Part shown: piece by piece, positions 1 to 6,377 of the stretch
How positions within the stretch are numbered: the stretch's first letter is position 1
Layout of the letters: every line of letters starts with the position of its first letter
Assembly (NCBI GenBank): GCA_015056105.1
Contig: SVGX01000008.1
Coordinates: 1-41,866 of the forward strand
Direction: 5' to 3'
Source of the DNA: Clostridiales bacterium
GTDB taxonomy: Bacteria; Bacillota; Clostridia; Christensenellales; CAG-138
Length of the DNA stretch: 41,866 nucleotides
Made by a program: the position numbers and the translations under genes
The notes under the pieces: model-generated
Told to the model about the DNA's origin: nothing
The model's input: the letters and a program-made list of their open reading frames with translations, nothing else
Databases searched by the model: none

Positions 1-36
1 TGTACGGCACTCTGGGATTTCTTTTACAAAAGATGT

Positions 37-110
37 TGCGGAATTGTGTAATGGTAGCACCTACGACTCTGACTCGTATTGTCTAGGTTCGAATCCTAGT
101 TCCGCAGCCA
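37..110 (+). tRNA. tRNA-Gln (anticodon CUG)
   Basis: A complete cloverleaf can be folded by eye. The acceptor stem TGCGGAA pairs with TTCCGCA, the D stem GTGT pairs with GCAC around a GGTA-containing loop, and the anticodon stem TACGA/TCGTA encloses the loop CTCTGAC, giving anticodon CTG, which reads CAG (Gln). The T stem CTAGG/CCTAG encloses TTCGAAT. The discriminator is G and the CCA end is encoded. An intrinsic terminator follows at once. The small ORFs drawn over this region in the track are translations of the tRNA. Confidence 0.95.
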
Positions 111-147
111 AATGAAAAAACCGCTCAGCGAGCGGTTTTTTCATTTG
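91..147 (+). repeat. 57-bp direct repeat, copy 1 (tRNA 3' end plus terminator)
   Basis: Bases 91-147 are identical to 296-352. The copy starts inside the T loop of tRNA-Gln and covers the 3' half of the T arm, the 3' acceptor strand, CCA and the terminator hairpin. Identity stops sharply on both sides. A direct repeat of a tRNA 3' end is the usual footprint of a site-specific integration (attL/attR) or of a local duplication. Confidence 0.9.
111..147 (+). terminator. Intrinsic terminator of tRNA-Gln, copy 1
   Basis: AAATGAAAAAACCGCTC pairs with GAGCGGTTTTTTCATTT around an AGC loop. The stem is perfect and carries the T-run. It begins directly after the encoded CCA. It is part of a 57-bp segment (91-147) repeated exactly at 296-352. 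Confidence 0.9.
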
Positions 148-170
148 TATTGTATATAGATAGAAGGATT

Positions 171-237
171 CGAAGCCGCGTCCGAGCGTATGCGAGGGAA
201 AAACGCTGCAGTGCAGCGTTTTTAGCGGCCGGCTTCG
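171..237. repeat. Nested inverted-repeat element between the tRNA repeats
   Basis: An outer pair CGAAGCCG (171-178) and CGGCTTCG (230-237) encloses a perfect 25-bp palindrome at 199-223, arms AAAAACGCTGCA and its complement around one central G. As RNA the inner palindrome would form a GC-core hairpin ending in a T-run, so it could act as a terminator. Just before the outer arm, AGGATTCGAA (165-174) is the reverse complement of the tRNA T-arm TTCGAATCCT (88-97). The origin is unknown. It may be a small non-coding mobile repeat. Confidence 0.6.
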
Positions 238-295
238 GCGAACAGGCGAATTGCGCAGCGCGGAGCGCAAGCAAGCATGCCGAGGTGAGCCGAAG

Positions 296-352
296 GAATC
301 CTAGTTCCGCAGCCAAATGAAAAAACCGCTCAGCGAGCGGTTTTTTCATTTG
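296..352 (+). repeat. 57-bp direct repeat, copy 2 (orphan tRNA 3' end plus terminator)
   Basis: This is an exact copy of 91-147, 205 bp downstream. The 5' part of the tRNA is missing here, so it cannot form a tRNA, but it keeps the terminator hairpin. Only 148 bp (148-295) lie between the copies, too little for a coding mobile element. Confidence 0.9.
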
Positions 353-993
353 CTCAATAAGGGACAGGCAGAAGCTACAGCTTACAGCTTCTGCCTGCAA
401 TTCCGCCCTCTACACTTTGTCTAAATTTTGACATTCGGATTATGGAAATGGGGAGCGGTATGGATGAGATGTATGCCGACATAAAAAACGACTGTTTGAG
501 GTCAAGGAAGCTGCTCCTTTTATTATATAAAATGAAAGGAGGTACTGATATGATGTACACATCAAGACCGGCCCGAGAAGGCGGGCGCCAAACGGTGTAA
601 AAGGGAACTGCTTCCAGATCCTAAGATCATCAAAATATCTTCCGGGCACCGTATTACAATACCCCGGAATATAATACTGCGCTTGGCTTTTCGCACAAAG
701 CTGTGTGTTTTTTTGCGAGAATGAGCTTGTACTTAGACCGGTACAAACGGATAAGGCCGATGAATGAGCTGGGCTGCAGCTGCCTTTTTGAATGGGTGCA
801 GTACTGATCCAACGGTTTCATACCCTTGGGTTTATGGCGAAAAGAAATGCACGCAATATGGCGTGTGCTATATCTTAGCGGCGCGCTGCTTTGTTTTTTA
901 TTCGGAAACGGCAGAGGGGAAGATCGGTTTGTACACATTGTAAGAATAATAAAATAACGTTTGTTAATAGCCAAACAGTATATTGCGAAAATA
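353..993. other. Gene-poor interval
   Basis: No ORF here looks like a known protein. Visible structures are a 12-bp hairpin (365-376 with 386-397) without a T-run, and a short hairpin CGCACA/TGTGTG followed by seven Ts (692-714), which could be a weak terminator. One forward frame stays open from about 625 to 957 apart from a single TGA, but it has no start codon with a ribosome binding site and I recognise nothing in it. It may be a decayed gene or chance. Confidence 0.5.
550..600 (+). CDS. Possible 16-residue small ORF
   Basis: A strong Shine-Dalgarno sequence AAAGGAGG (535-542) stands seven bases before a double ATG that opens a 16-codon frame ending in TAA. The peptide is basic and matches nothing I recognise. 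It is below the size of the ORF track. The ribosome binding site is the only positive evidence. No clear promoter or partner gene is visible, so this may equally be the remnant of a longer gene. Confidence 0.25.
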   Translation: MMYTSRPAREGGRQTV

Positions 994-1023
994 TTGACAA
1001 AGTGATAAGATACATGCTATACT
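994..1023 (+). promoter_or_regulatory. Promoter of the CoA-transferase operon
   Basis: A perfect -35 TTGACA (994-999) and -10 TATACT (1018-1023) are spaced 18 bp, with an extended TGC before the -10. A small inverted repeat GTTTG/CAAAC (959-963, 972-976) lies just upstream. The transcript would carry a leader of about 135 nt. Near its start is a short hairpin GGGC-TCTT-GCCC followed by GTTTTT (1039-1056), possibly a weak attenuator. Confidence 0.8.
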
Positions 1024-1165
1024 CTCCGAAGGTAAGAAGGGCTCTTGCCCGTTTTTGGTGTGTGCAAATTAAGGCTGCACGATCAAAATACAAAAAGTTC
1101 TGCAAAAAACCGCTTTGCTTTTTGTTGGGCGTTTGCCTGTGAAATCATTATTTAGGAGGAAGAAA

Positions 1166-1858
1166 ATGGCAAAAATCATTACGGCGGAAGAAGCTGCAAA
1201 GCTGATCCCTTCCGGCTCCACGGTTATGTTCGGCGGCTTCGTTGCCTGCGGTGCAGCGCACGACGTTATAGAGGCCATGGAGAACAGCGATGTTGAAAAC
1301 ATCACCGGCATCATGAACGACTCTGCAAAGCAGGGTGGTCCCGATGGCAGCGACTACTATGGCTGGGCCAAGCTTATCCATTCCGGCAAGATGACCGGCT
1401 ACATTGGCAGCCACATGGGCACCAATCCCGAAGCCAGTGAACTCTGGGCAGCCGGCAAACTGAAGGTCGACCTCATTCCGCAGGGCTCTCTCGCCGAAAT
1501 GATCCGTGCGGGCGGTATGGGCCTTGGCGGCATCATCACTCCTACCGGCGTCGGCACCATTGTAGAGGAAAGCCCCTACACCGAGTGCAGGACCACCATC
1601 GACGGCCGTGACTACCTCATCATGAAGCCCCTCCGTGCGAATGTTGCGCTCATCAGCGGCGAAAAGGTCGATAAGATGGGCAATGTTTGGTACAAGGGCA
1701 CTACCCGCAATTTCAGCCCCATGATGGCCATGGCTGCCGACCTCGTTATCGTTGAGGCCGTCAACCTGGTTGAAGTTGGCGAGATCGCGCCGGAAGATAT
1801 TGTGACCCCCGGCATCCTTGTGGACTACATCGTAGTAAGGGAAAAGAAGGAGAACTAA
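1166..1858 (+). CDS. Family I CoA-transferase, subunit A (AtoD/CtfA/ScoA-like)
   Basis: This 230-residue protein is the alpha subunit of a two-subunit family I CoA-transferase. Such enzymes move CoA between acetoacetate, acetate, butyrate and similar short acids. The segment GTNPE near residue 90, followed by LIPQGSLAE and GGIITPTGVGT, matches the conserved core of AtoD/CtfA proteins, and length is normal. I chose the ATG at 1166 because AGGAGG lies seven bases upstream; the track's longer start at 1115 adds 17 unsupported residues. The beta subunit starts one base after the stop, so the two are translationally linked. The preferred acid cannot be read from sequence; the SDR and MaoC genes downstream favour acetoacetate or a related 3-oxoacid. 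Confidence 0.9.
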   Translation: MAKIITAEEAAKLIPSGSTVMFGGFVACGAAHDVIEAMENSDVENITGIMNDSAKQGGPDGSDYYGWAKLIHSGKMTGYIGSHMGTNPEASELWAAGKLKVDLIPQGSLAEMIRAGGMGLGGIITPTGVGTIVEESPYTECRTTIDGRDYLIMKPLRANVALISGEKVDKMGNVWYKGTTRNFSPMMAMAADLVIVEAVNLVEVGEIAPEDIVTPGILVDYIVVREKKEN

Positions 1859-1859
1859 G

Positions 1860-2519
1860 ATGGATAAGGAAATGATCAAAAGCTTCATTGCAAAGCGTGT
1901 TGCGCAGGAACTGCATGACGGCGACGTCGTCAACCTCGGCATCGGCATTCCCACCCTCGTACCTTCCTTCCTTCCGGAAGGCGTGCATGTTTTCCTTCAG
2001 ACGGAAAACGGCATCCTCGGCGCGGGCAAACTGACTGATGAAAACTATGATCCCATGAATGTTGTCAACGCCGGCGGTATGCCTGCTGCCCTGCAGGAGG
2101 GCGGCTGCTATATCGACAGCGCCATGTCCTTCGGTCTTATCCGCGGCGGTCATGTTGACGCCTGCATCCTCGGCGGTCTTGAAGTCGATATGCACGGCAA
2201 CCTCTCCAACTGGATCATCCCCGGCAAGCGTATGCCCGGCATGGGCGGCGCCATGGACCTTCTCGTCGGTACCCGCCGTACCATCGTTGCCATGGAGCAC
2301 ACCGCCAAGGGCAAGCCGAAGATCCTCAAGGAGTGCAAACTGCCCTACACCGCGCTTGATTGCGTTGACATCATCATCACCGAAATGGGCGTGATGGATG
2401 TGACCGATGAGGGCATCGTACTCAAGGAGTATAACCCCGAGTTCACCGTCGAAGAGATCCAGGCTGCAACGGAAGCTCCGCTGATCATCAGCCCCGATCT
2501 CAAGAAGATGGAGTTCTAA
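1860..2519 (+). CDS. Family I CoA-transferase, subunit B (AtoA/CtfB/ScoB-like)
   Basis: This 219-residue beta subunit carries the catalytic glutamate. The segment TENGILG places it at about Glu49, in the position of the SENG/TENG motif whose Glu forms the glutamyl-CoA thioester. LGIGIPT near the N-terminus and the stretch GGHVDACILGGLEVD are typical of the family. The gene follows subunit A with one intervening base, and its Shine-Dalgarno site AAGGAGA lies inside the end of that gene. Codon use is strongly biased to C-ending codons, as in the ribosomal protein genes of this window, which suggests high expression. The nucleotide 57-bp gap to the next gene contains a GGAGG and a small hairpin (2546-2561). 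Confidence 0.92.
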   Translation: MDKEMIKSFIAKRVAQELHDGDVVNLGIGIPTLVPSFLPEGVHVFLQTENGILGAGKLTDENYDPMNVVNAGGMPAALQEGGCYIDSAMSFGLIRGGHVDACILGGLEVDMHGNLSNWIIPGKRMPGMGGAMDLLVGTRRTIVAMEHTAKGKPKILKECKLPYTALDCVDIIITEMGVMDVTDEGIVLKEYNPEFTVEEIQAATEAPLIISPDLKKMEF

Positions 2520-2576
2520 TAAATAATAATTAACGAAACGGAGGCGCGGGGAGAATCCCGCAAAAGAAGTAAGACA

Positions 2577-3302
2577 ATGAAAATCGTAGTGGTTACCGGC
2601 GGCACAAAGGGTATTGGCGCACAGGTCGCGCTTGACTTCCTCAAACAGGGCGATGCATTTGTTGTGATCACCAGCAGGAATGTTCCGAATCTCAGCGATG
2701 CGTTCAAACCTTACGAAGGAAAGTTCGAACATGTGAAGATGGACGTGGCGGACCAGGAAAGCGTCAACGCGGGCATCGCGCAGATCCTTGCGAAGCATAG
2801 CCGGATCGATGTTCTTGTGAATAACGCAGGAATTACCCGTGATACCACCATGAAGAAGATGCAGCGTGAGCAGTGGGATGCCGTTATCGGCACCAATCTT
2901 ACCGGCGCGTTCAATACCTGCAAAGCTGTCATGCCCGGCATGATCGAGCAGAAGAGCGGCCGCATCATCAATATTTCTTCTGTCATCGGCTTGATGGGCA
3001 ACTTCGGCCAGGCGAACTATGCCGCCAGCAAGGCGGGTCTGATCGGCTTCACGAAGTCCCTTGCGCTTGAACTCGTCCGTTACGGCATTACCGTGAACGC
3101 AGTGGCCCCCGGCTTTATCGCCACCGAAATGACCGCTGCCATCCCGGAAGAAGCCATCGCAAAGATCAATGCAAAGATCCCCTATGGCGCCATGGGCACC
3201 CCGGAGGATATCTCCAATGCCGTTCTTTTTCTTGCGAAGGATGAGTCCCGTTACATCACCGGCGAGACCCTCAGCGTCAACGGCGGTCTTTACATGCACT
3301 AA
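2577..3302 (+). CDS. SDR-family 3-oxoacyl / acetoacetyl-CoA reductase (FabG/PhaB-like)
   Basis: A 241-residue classical short-chain dehydrogenase. The Rossmann motif TGGTKGIG is at residues 7-14, NNAG at 82-85, the catalytic Ser at about 135, and YAASK (Tyr148, Lys152) completes the tetrad with Asn107. The length and the C-terminal GETLSVNGG segment fit FabG and the acetoacetyl-CoA reductase PhaB, which reduce 3-oxoacyl thioesters to (R)-3-hydroxyacyl thioesters. No acyl carrier protein or other fatty-acid synthesis gene is nearby. With a CoA-transferase before it and an (R)-specific type hydratase after it, action on a CoA thioester is more likely; this is inference. The ribosome binding site next to the ATG is weak (AAGAAGTAAG). 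Confidence 0.85.
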   Translation: MKIVVVTGGTKGIGAQVALDFLKQGDAFVVITSRNVPNLSDAFKPYEGKFEHVKMDVADQESVNAGIAQILAKHSRIDVLVNNAGITRDTTMKKMQREQWDAVIGTNLTGAFNTCKAVMPGMIEQKSGRIINISSVIGLMGNFGQANYAASKAGLIGFTKSLALELVRYGITVNAVAPGFIATEMTAAIPEEAIAKINAKIPYGAMGTPEDISNAVLFLAKDESRYITGETLSVNGGLYMH

Positions 3303-3314
3303 AGGAGCGAACGC

Positions 3315-3743
3315 ATGAACAGCTATACCATTCGCGATCTTTCTGTCGGACAGAAATACGCTGTGCAGGATGTGATCACCAAGGATGTGGTGGAAGCCTT
3401 TGCCAAAGTGACAGGCGACCATAACCCCATCCATCTTGATCCTGAATATGCGGCAAAAACCAAGTTCGGCAAAAACATTTCCCACGGTATGATCCTTGCT
3501 GGCTTTATCTCCAAAGTCCTGGGCCAGTATCTCCCCGGCGAAGGGGCTGTGTATGCCAAGCAGAGCATCAATTTCCGTGCGCCCGTTTTCTTTGACGGCG
3601 ACGGTGAGACCATCACCACGGAAGTTGAAGTAAAGGAGATCATCGCAGATCGCAACCGCGTGATCCTGACCACCACCTGCCGCAACAGCGCGGGAGAAGT
3701 GGTCGCGGACGGCGAAGCGCTGATGCTTCCGAGAAAGGCGTAA
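3315..3743 (+). CDS. MaoC-like (R)-specific enoyl-CoA hydratase (PhaJ-like)
   Basis: A 142-residue single hotdog-domain protein. The hydratase 2 signature FAKVTGDHNPIH is at residues 29-40, giving the catalytic pair Asp35 and His40. The following HGMILAGFISKVLG is also typical of PhaJ. Such enzymes hydrate trans-2-enoyl-CoA (for example crotonyl-CoA) to the (R)-3-hydroxyacyl-CoA. The gene starts 12 bp after the SDR gene with an AAAGGAG site, so the two enzymes would share the (R)-3-hydroxyacyl-CoA intermediate. It is the last gene of the operon and is followed by a terminator. Confidence 0.88.
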   Translation: MNSYTIRDLSVGQKYAVQDVITKDVVEAFAKVTGDHNPIHLDPEYAAKTKFGKNISHGMILAGFISKVLGQYLPGEGAVYAKQSINFRAPVFFDGDGETITTEVEVKEIIADRNRVILTTTCRNSAGEVVADGEALMLPRKA

Positions 3744-3778
3744 GTCAAAAACAGAAAACGCGGGATCCCGCTTTTGCA

Positions 3779-3813
3779 AAAAGGAACCACAGGCTTTGCC
3801 CGTGGTTCCTTTT
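3779..3813 (+). terminator. Terminator of the CoA-transferase operon
   Basis: AAAAGGAACCAC (3779-3790) pairs perfectly with GTGGTTCCTTTT (3802-3813) across an 11-nt loop, with Ts at the 3' end. It lies between maoC and the next promoter. Confidence 0.85.
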
Positions 3814-3833
3814 GTGTCTCTTCGGATCATCGA

Positions 3834-3862
3834 TTGACGGAGAGACAGGAAAGGAGTACAAT
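3834..3862 (+). promoter_or_regulatory. Promoter of the MATE gene
   Basis: TTGACG (3834-3839) and TACAAT (3857-3862) are separated by 17 bp, directly after the preceding terminator and about 40 bp before the MATE start. Confidence 0.8.
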
Positions 3863-3901
3863 CGAAAAGGAAATCGGCTGTGTAAAAAGGAGATTTCGAA
3901 A

Positions 3902-5287
3902 ATGGCAGCGACGCGCACAGGAGAAGAAACAAAAGCCATATTTGAAACGATGCCCATATCCCGGGCGCTGATGAAGATGGCGATACCTACCATTGCAAGC
4001 CAGCTGATTACGCTTGTGTATAACATTGCCGATACCTGGTTTATCGGGCAGACGGACAATCCTTATATGGTGGCAGCCTCGGCGCTTGTGCTGACGATAT
4101 TCCTGATGACTACGGCGCTTGCAAACCTGTTCGGCACGGGCGGCGGCACGCTGATGGTACGGCTTCTCGGTGCGAAAGAGGAAGATGAGGCGCAAAAGGT
4201 CGCATCGTTCAGTGTTGTGATGGCGGGCGGCGCGGCGCTGTTGTTTTCGCTGCTCTGCCTGATCTTTATGGATCCGCTTCTGCGCTTTCTTGGGGCCAGC
4301 AAGCATACCATCGGCTATGCACGGCAATATCTCTTTTTTGTTGTCTGCATTGGCGGAGTGCCTGCCGTGCTTTCGCAATGCATGAGCACGATGGTGCGCA
4401 ATGTGGGGCACGCGAAGGAAGCTGCATTCGGCCTGAGCCTTGGTGGCGTGCTCAATGTGATCCTTGACCCGATCTTCATGTTTCTGCTGATGCCGGATGG
4501 GTATGAGGTGATGGGCGCAGCGATCGCCACTATGTTTTCCAATGTGATCGCCCTTACTTATTTTATCTTAACCTATAAAAAACTGCGGGACAAGACGATC
4601 CTCGCTCTGCCAAAACGCGTGGAACGCATTGAAAAAAGCTCGTTAAAGTCCCTGCTTTCCGTCGGATTTCCGGCAGCTGCCAGCGTGCTTCTTTTCGATC
4701 TCACCACTATCTTCATCAACCGCCTTTCGGCAGCACACGGCGATATTGCCCTTGCGGCCATCGGAATCGTACTGAAGGTGGAACGCCTGCCTCTTAATAT
4801 CGGTATCGGCATCTGCCTTGGAATGGTGCCGCTTGTGGCATACAACTATGCTGCAAAGGATCTTAAACGCATGTATGCCTTTTTTTCGCGGGCAAGGCTT
4901 TATGGGGTTATTGTTGCAGCGGCAAGCGTGGTGCTTTACCGGCTGTTTGCTCCCTATATTATGCAGGCCTTTATTGCGGATACGGAGACGGTGCGCCTTG
5001 GCACGGTGTTTCTCGAAGCGCGCTGTTTTGCGACGCCTTTTATGTTCTTAAGCTTCCACATGGTGCATCTTATGCAGTCCGTCAACAGAGGGAGGATTTC
5101 CCTTTACCTTGCGGTGATAAGGCAGCTGCTGCTCAACATTCCCATCCTGTTTCTGATGGATCATCTTTTCGGTGCTGTCGGTATCGTATGGACGCAGGCC
5201 GTGGCGGATATACTGAATGTGGCGGCATCCTATCTGATCTATTTCCGGATAAAAAAGGAAATTGATGTCCTTCCCGGCGGTGTATGA
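3902..5287 (+). CDS. MATE-family multidrug/metabolite efflux transporter
   Basis: A 461-residue integral membrane protein with about twelve hydrophobic segments in two similar halves. MPISRALMKMAIPTIASQL near the N-terminus, then the NIADTWFIGQ segment, and the matching LLSVGFPAAASVLLFDLTTIFIN in the second half mark a MATE antiporter of the NorM/DinF/MepA type, which exports cationic compounds using Na+ or H+. The ATG at 3902 has AAGGAG nine bases upstream; the track start at 3812 lies upstream of the promoter -10 and is rejected. Substrate is unknown. It stands alone between a promoter and a terminator. Confidence 0.9.
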   Translation: MAATRTGEETKAIFETMPISRALMKMAIPTIASQLITLVYNIADTWFIGQTDNPYMVAASALVLTIFLMTTALANLFGTGGGTLMVRLLGAKEEDEAQKVASFSVVMAGGAALLFSLLCLIFMDPLLRFLGASKHTIGYARQYLFFVVCIGGVPAVLSQCMSTMVRNVGHAKEAAFGLSLGGVLNVILDPIFMFLLMPDGYEVMGAAIATMFSNVIALTYFILTYKKLRDKTILALPKRVERIEKSSLKSLLSVGFPAAASVLLFDLTTIFINRLSAAHGDIALAAIGIVLKVERLPLNIGIGICLGMVPLVAYNYAAKDLKRMYAFFSRARLYGVIVAAASVVLYRLFAPYIMQAFIADTETVRLGTVFLEARCFATPFMFLSFHMVHLMQSVNRGRISLYLAVIRQLLLNIPILFLMDHLFGAVGIVWTQAVADILNVAASYLIYFRIKKEIDVLPGGV

Positions 5288-5305
5288 GCCGAAAAAAGAA
5301 ACCGT

Positions 5306-5335
5306 AAAAAGGGCTGATCCTTTCAGCTCTTTTTT
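5306..5335 (+). terminator. Terminator of the MATE gene
   Basis: AAAAAGGGCTGA pairs with TCAGCTCTTTTT with one G-U pair, loop TCCTT, followed by a T-run. Confidence 0.85.
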
Positions 5336-5360
5336 AATGGATGAAGTTCCGGGCAATGGG

Positions 5361-5390
5361 TTGACAAGGAAAAAAGAAAACGTATACAAT
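5361..5390 (+). promoter_or_regulatory. Promoter of the yitT-like gene
   Basis: A perfect -35 TTGACA (5361-5366) is followed by TATACAAT (5383-5390), giving a 16- or 18-bp spacer depending on the -10 register. It is 50 bp before the start codon. Confidence 0.8.
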
Positions 5391-5439
5391 CGTGAATGCA
5401 GAAAAGAAAAAATTTTTTCATGATGTGTTTGGAGGAAAT

Positions 5440-6330
5440 ATGAAAAGCAGCATGATCCGTAAAACTGTCGCAATGGGCTGCGGTGTATTGCTCGGAAATG
5501 TGTTCAATGCGCTTGCTGTAGCGCTTTTTATTGTACCAAACGGCATTTTGATGGGCGGCACAACGGGCATCGGTATTGCCATTGACCATTTTTTGACCGT
5601 AGACCTTTTTGCTGCGGTTCTTGTGATTAATGTGGGGCTGTTCTTTCTCGGTGCGGCGGCATTGGGAAAACGTTTTGCACTCACCACGCTTGCAAGTTCT
5701 GTGATTTATCCGCTCCTTCTCGGTCTTTTTCAGCGGATTCCGGGCCTTGCGGCGTTTTCTGCGGGAAATGTGATGCTTTCGAGTATCTTCGGTGGTTTGA
5801 TGCTCGGCATCGGCATCGGTCTAATCGTGAGACAGGGCGCATCTACAGGCGGAACGGATATCCTTGCGATGGTCATCGGAAAATATACCCATCTTTCCGT
5901 TGCGGCGCTTTTGTATGTGGTGGATTTTATCATTCTCGGTGTGCAGGCATTCTTTTCCACCCCGGAACAGATCCTTTACGGCGTGCTTACGCTGATCTTG
6001 ACCACGCTGACCATGAACCGCGTTGTGGTGATGGGGCAGGAGCAGATACAACTGCTTGTGATATCGGAACGGCACGAGGCGATCCGGGAAACTCTTCTTA
6101 AAGATCTTGATGTAGGCGTTTCCATGCTGCTGATGGAAACCGGCTTTGAACGGGAGGAACGCAAAGCGGTACTGTGCGTTGTGCAGCAAAGAAAGCTCCA
6201 TGCGGTACGCGAATCCATATGCCGCGCGGATGCCGACGCTTTCATTACCATTTCCCGCGTCAAGGAGGTAACGGGCCGCGGGTTTTCTACGGAAAGACTG
6301 CATGCAGACCGAAAGGACAGCAAGAAATAA
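5440..6330 (+). CDS. YitT-family membrane protein (DUF161/DUF2179)
   Basis: A 296-residue protein with about five or six N-terminal transmembrane segments followed by a soluble C-terminal domain. GVLLGNVFNALAVALFIVPN and GGTTGIGIAID near the start, a later RQGASTGGTDILAM, and the C-terminal region from about residue 210 (ISERHEAIRETLLKDLDVGV) match the YitT family common in Firmicutes. Their biochemical role is not established. I chose the ATG at 5440 because GGAGG lies four bases upstream; the track start at 5392 directly abuts the -10 box. Monocistronic, convergent with the next gene. Confidence 0.88.
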   Translation: MKSSMIRKTVAMGCGVLLGNVFNALAVALFIVPNGILMGGTTGIGIAIDHFLTVDLFAAVLVINVGLFFLGAAALGKRFALTTLASSVIYPLLLGLFQRIPGLAAFSAGNVMLSSIFGGLMLGIGIGLIVRQGASTGGTDILAMVIGKYTHLSVAALLYVVDFIILGVQAFFSTPEQILYGVLTLILTTLTMNRVVVMGQEQIQLLVISERHEAIRETLLKDLDVGVSMLLMETGFEREERKAVLCVVQQRKLHAVRESICRADADAFITISRVKEVTGRGFSTERLHADRKDSKK

Positions 6331-6339
6331 AAAACACGC

Positions 6340-6369
6340 AAAAAGCGCCGTGGACTCGCGGCGCTTTTT
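6340..6369. terminator. Bidirectional terminator between convergent genes
   Basis: AAAAAGCGCCG (6340-6350) pairs with CGGCGCTTTTT (6359-6369). The A and T runs on the two sides let it serve both the yitT-like gene and the minus-strand GTPase gene ending at 6378. Confidence 0.9.
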
Positions 6370-6377
6370 GATTTTTA

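Noticed and set aside
91-352. CRISPR-like or tandem array
   Set aside because: Only two copies exist, the repeat is a tRNA end with terminator, and there is no spacer series or cas gene.
61-400. Small ORFs over the tRNA and its repeat, for example those with LAAELGFEP
   Set aside because: These are translations of the antisense of tRNA-Gln and the duplicated terminator.
1030-1165. Riboswitch or T-box in the CoA-transferase leader
   Set aside because: Only a four-base-pair hairpin with GTTTTT is visible, and no T-box sequence or known aptamer core was found.
1761-3932. 723-residue minus-strand ORF opposite the CoA-transferase/SDR/MaoC operon
   Set aside because: All of its length is antisense to clear enzymes with intact motifs. 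The His/Asp-rich composition is what biased sense codons produce in reverse.
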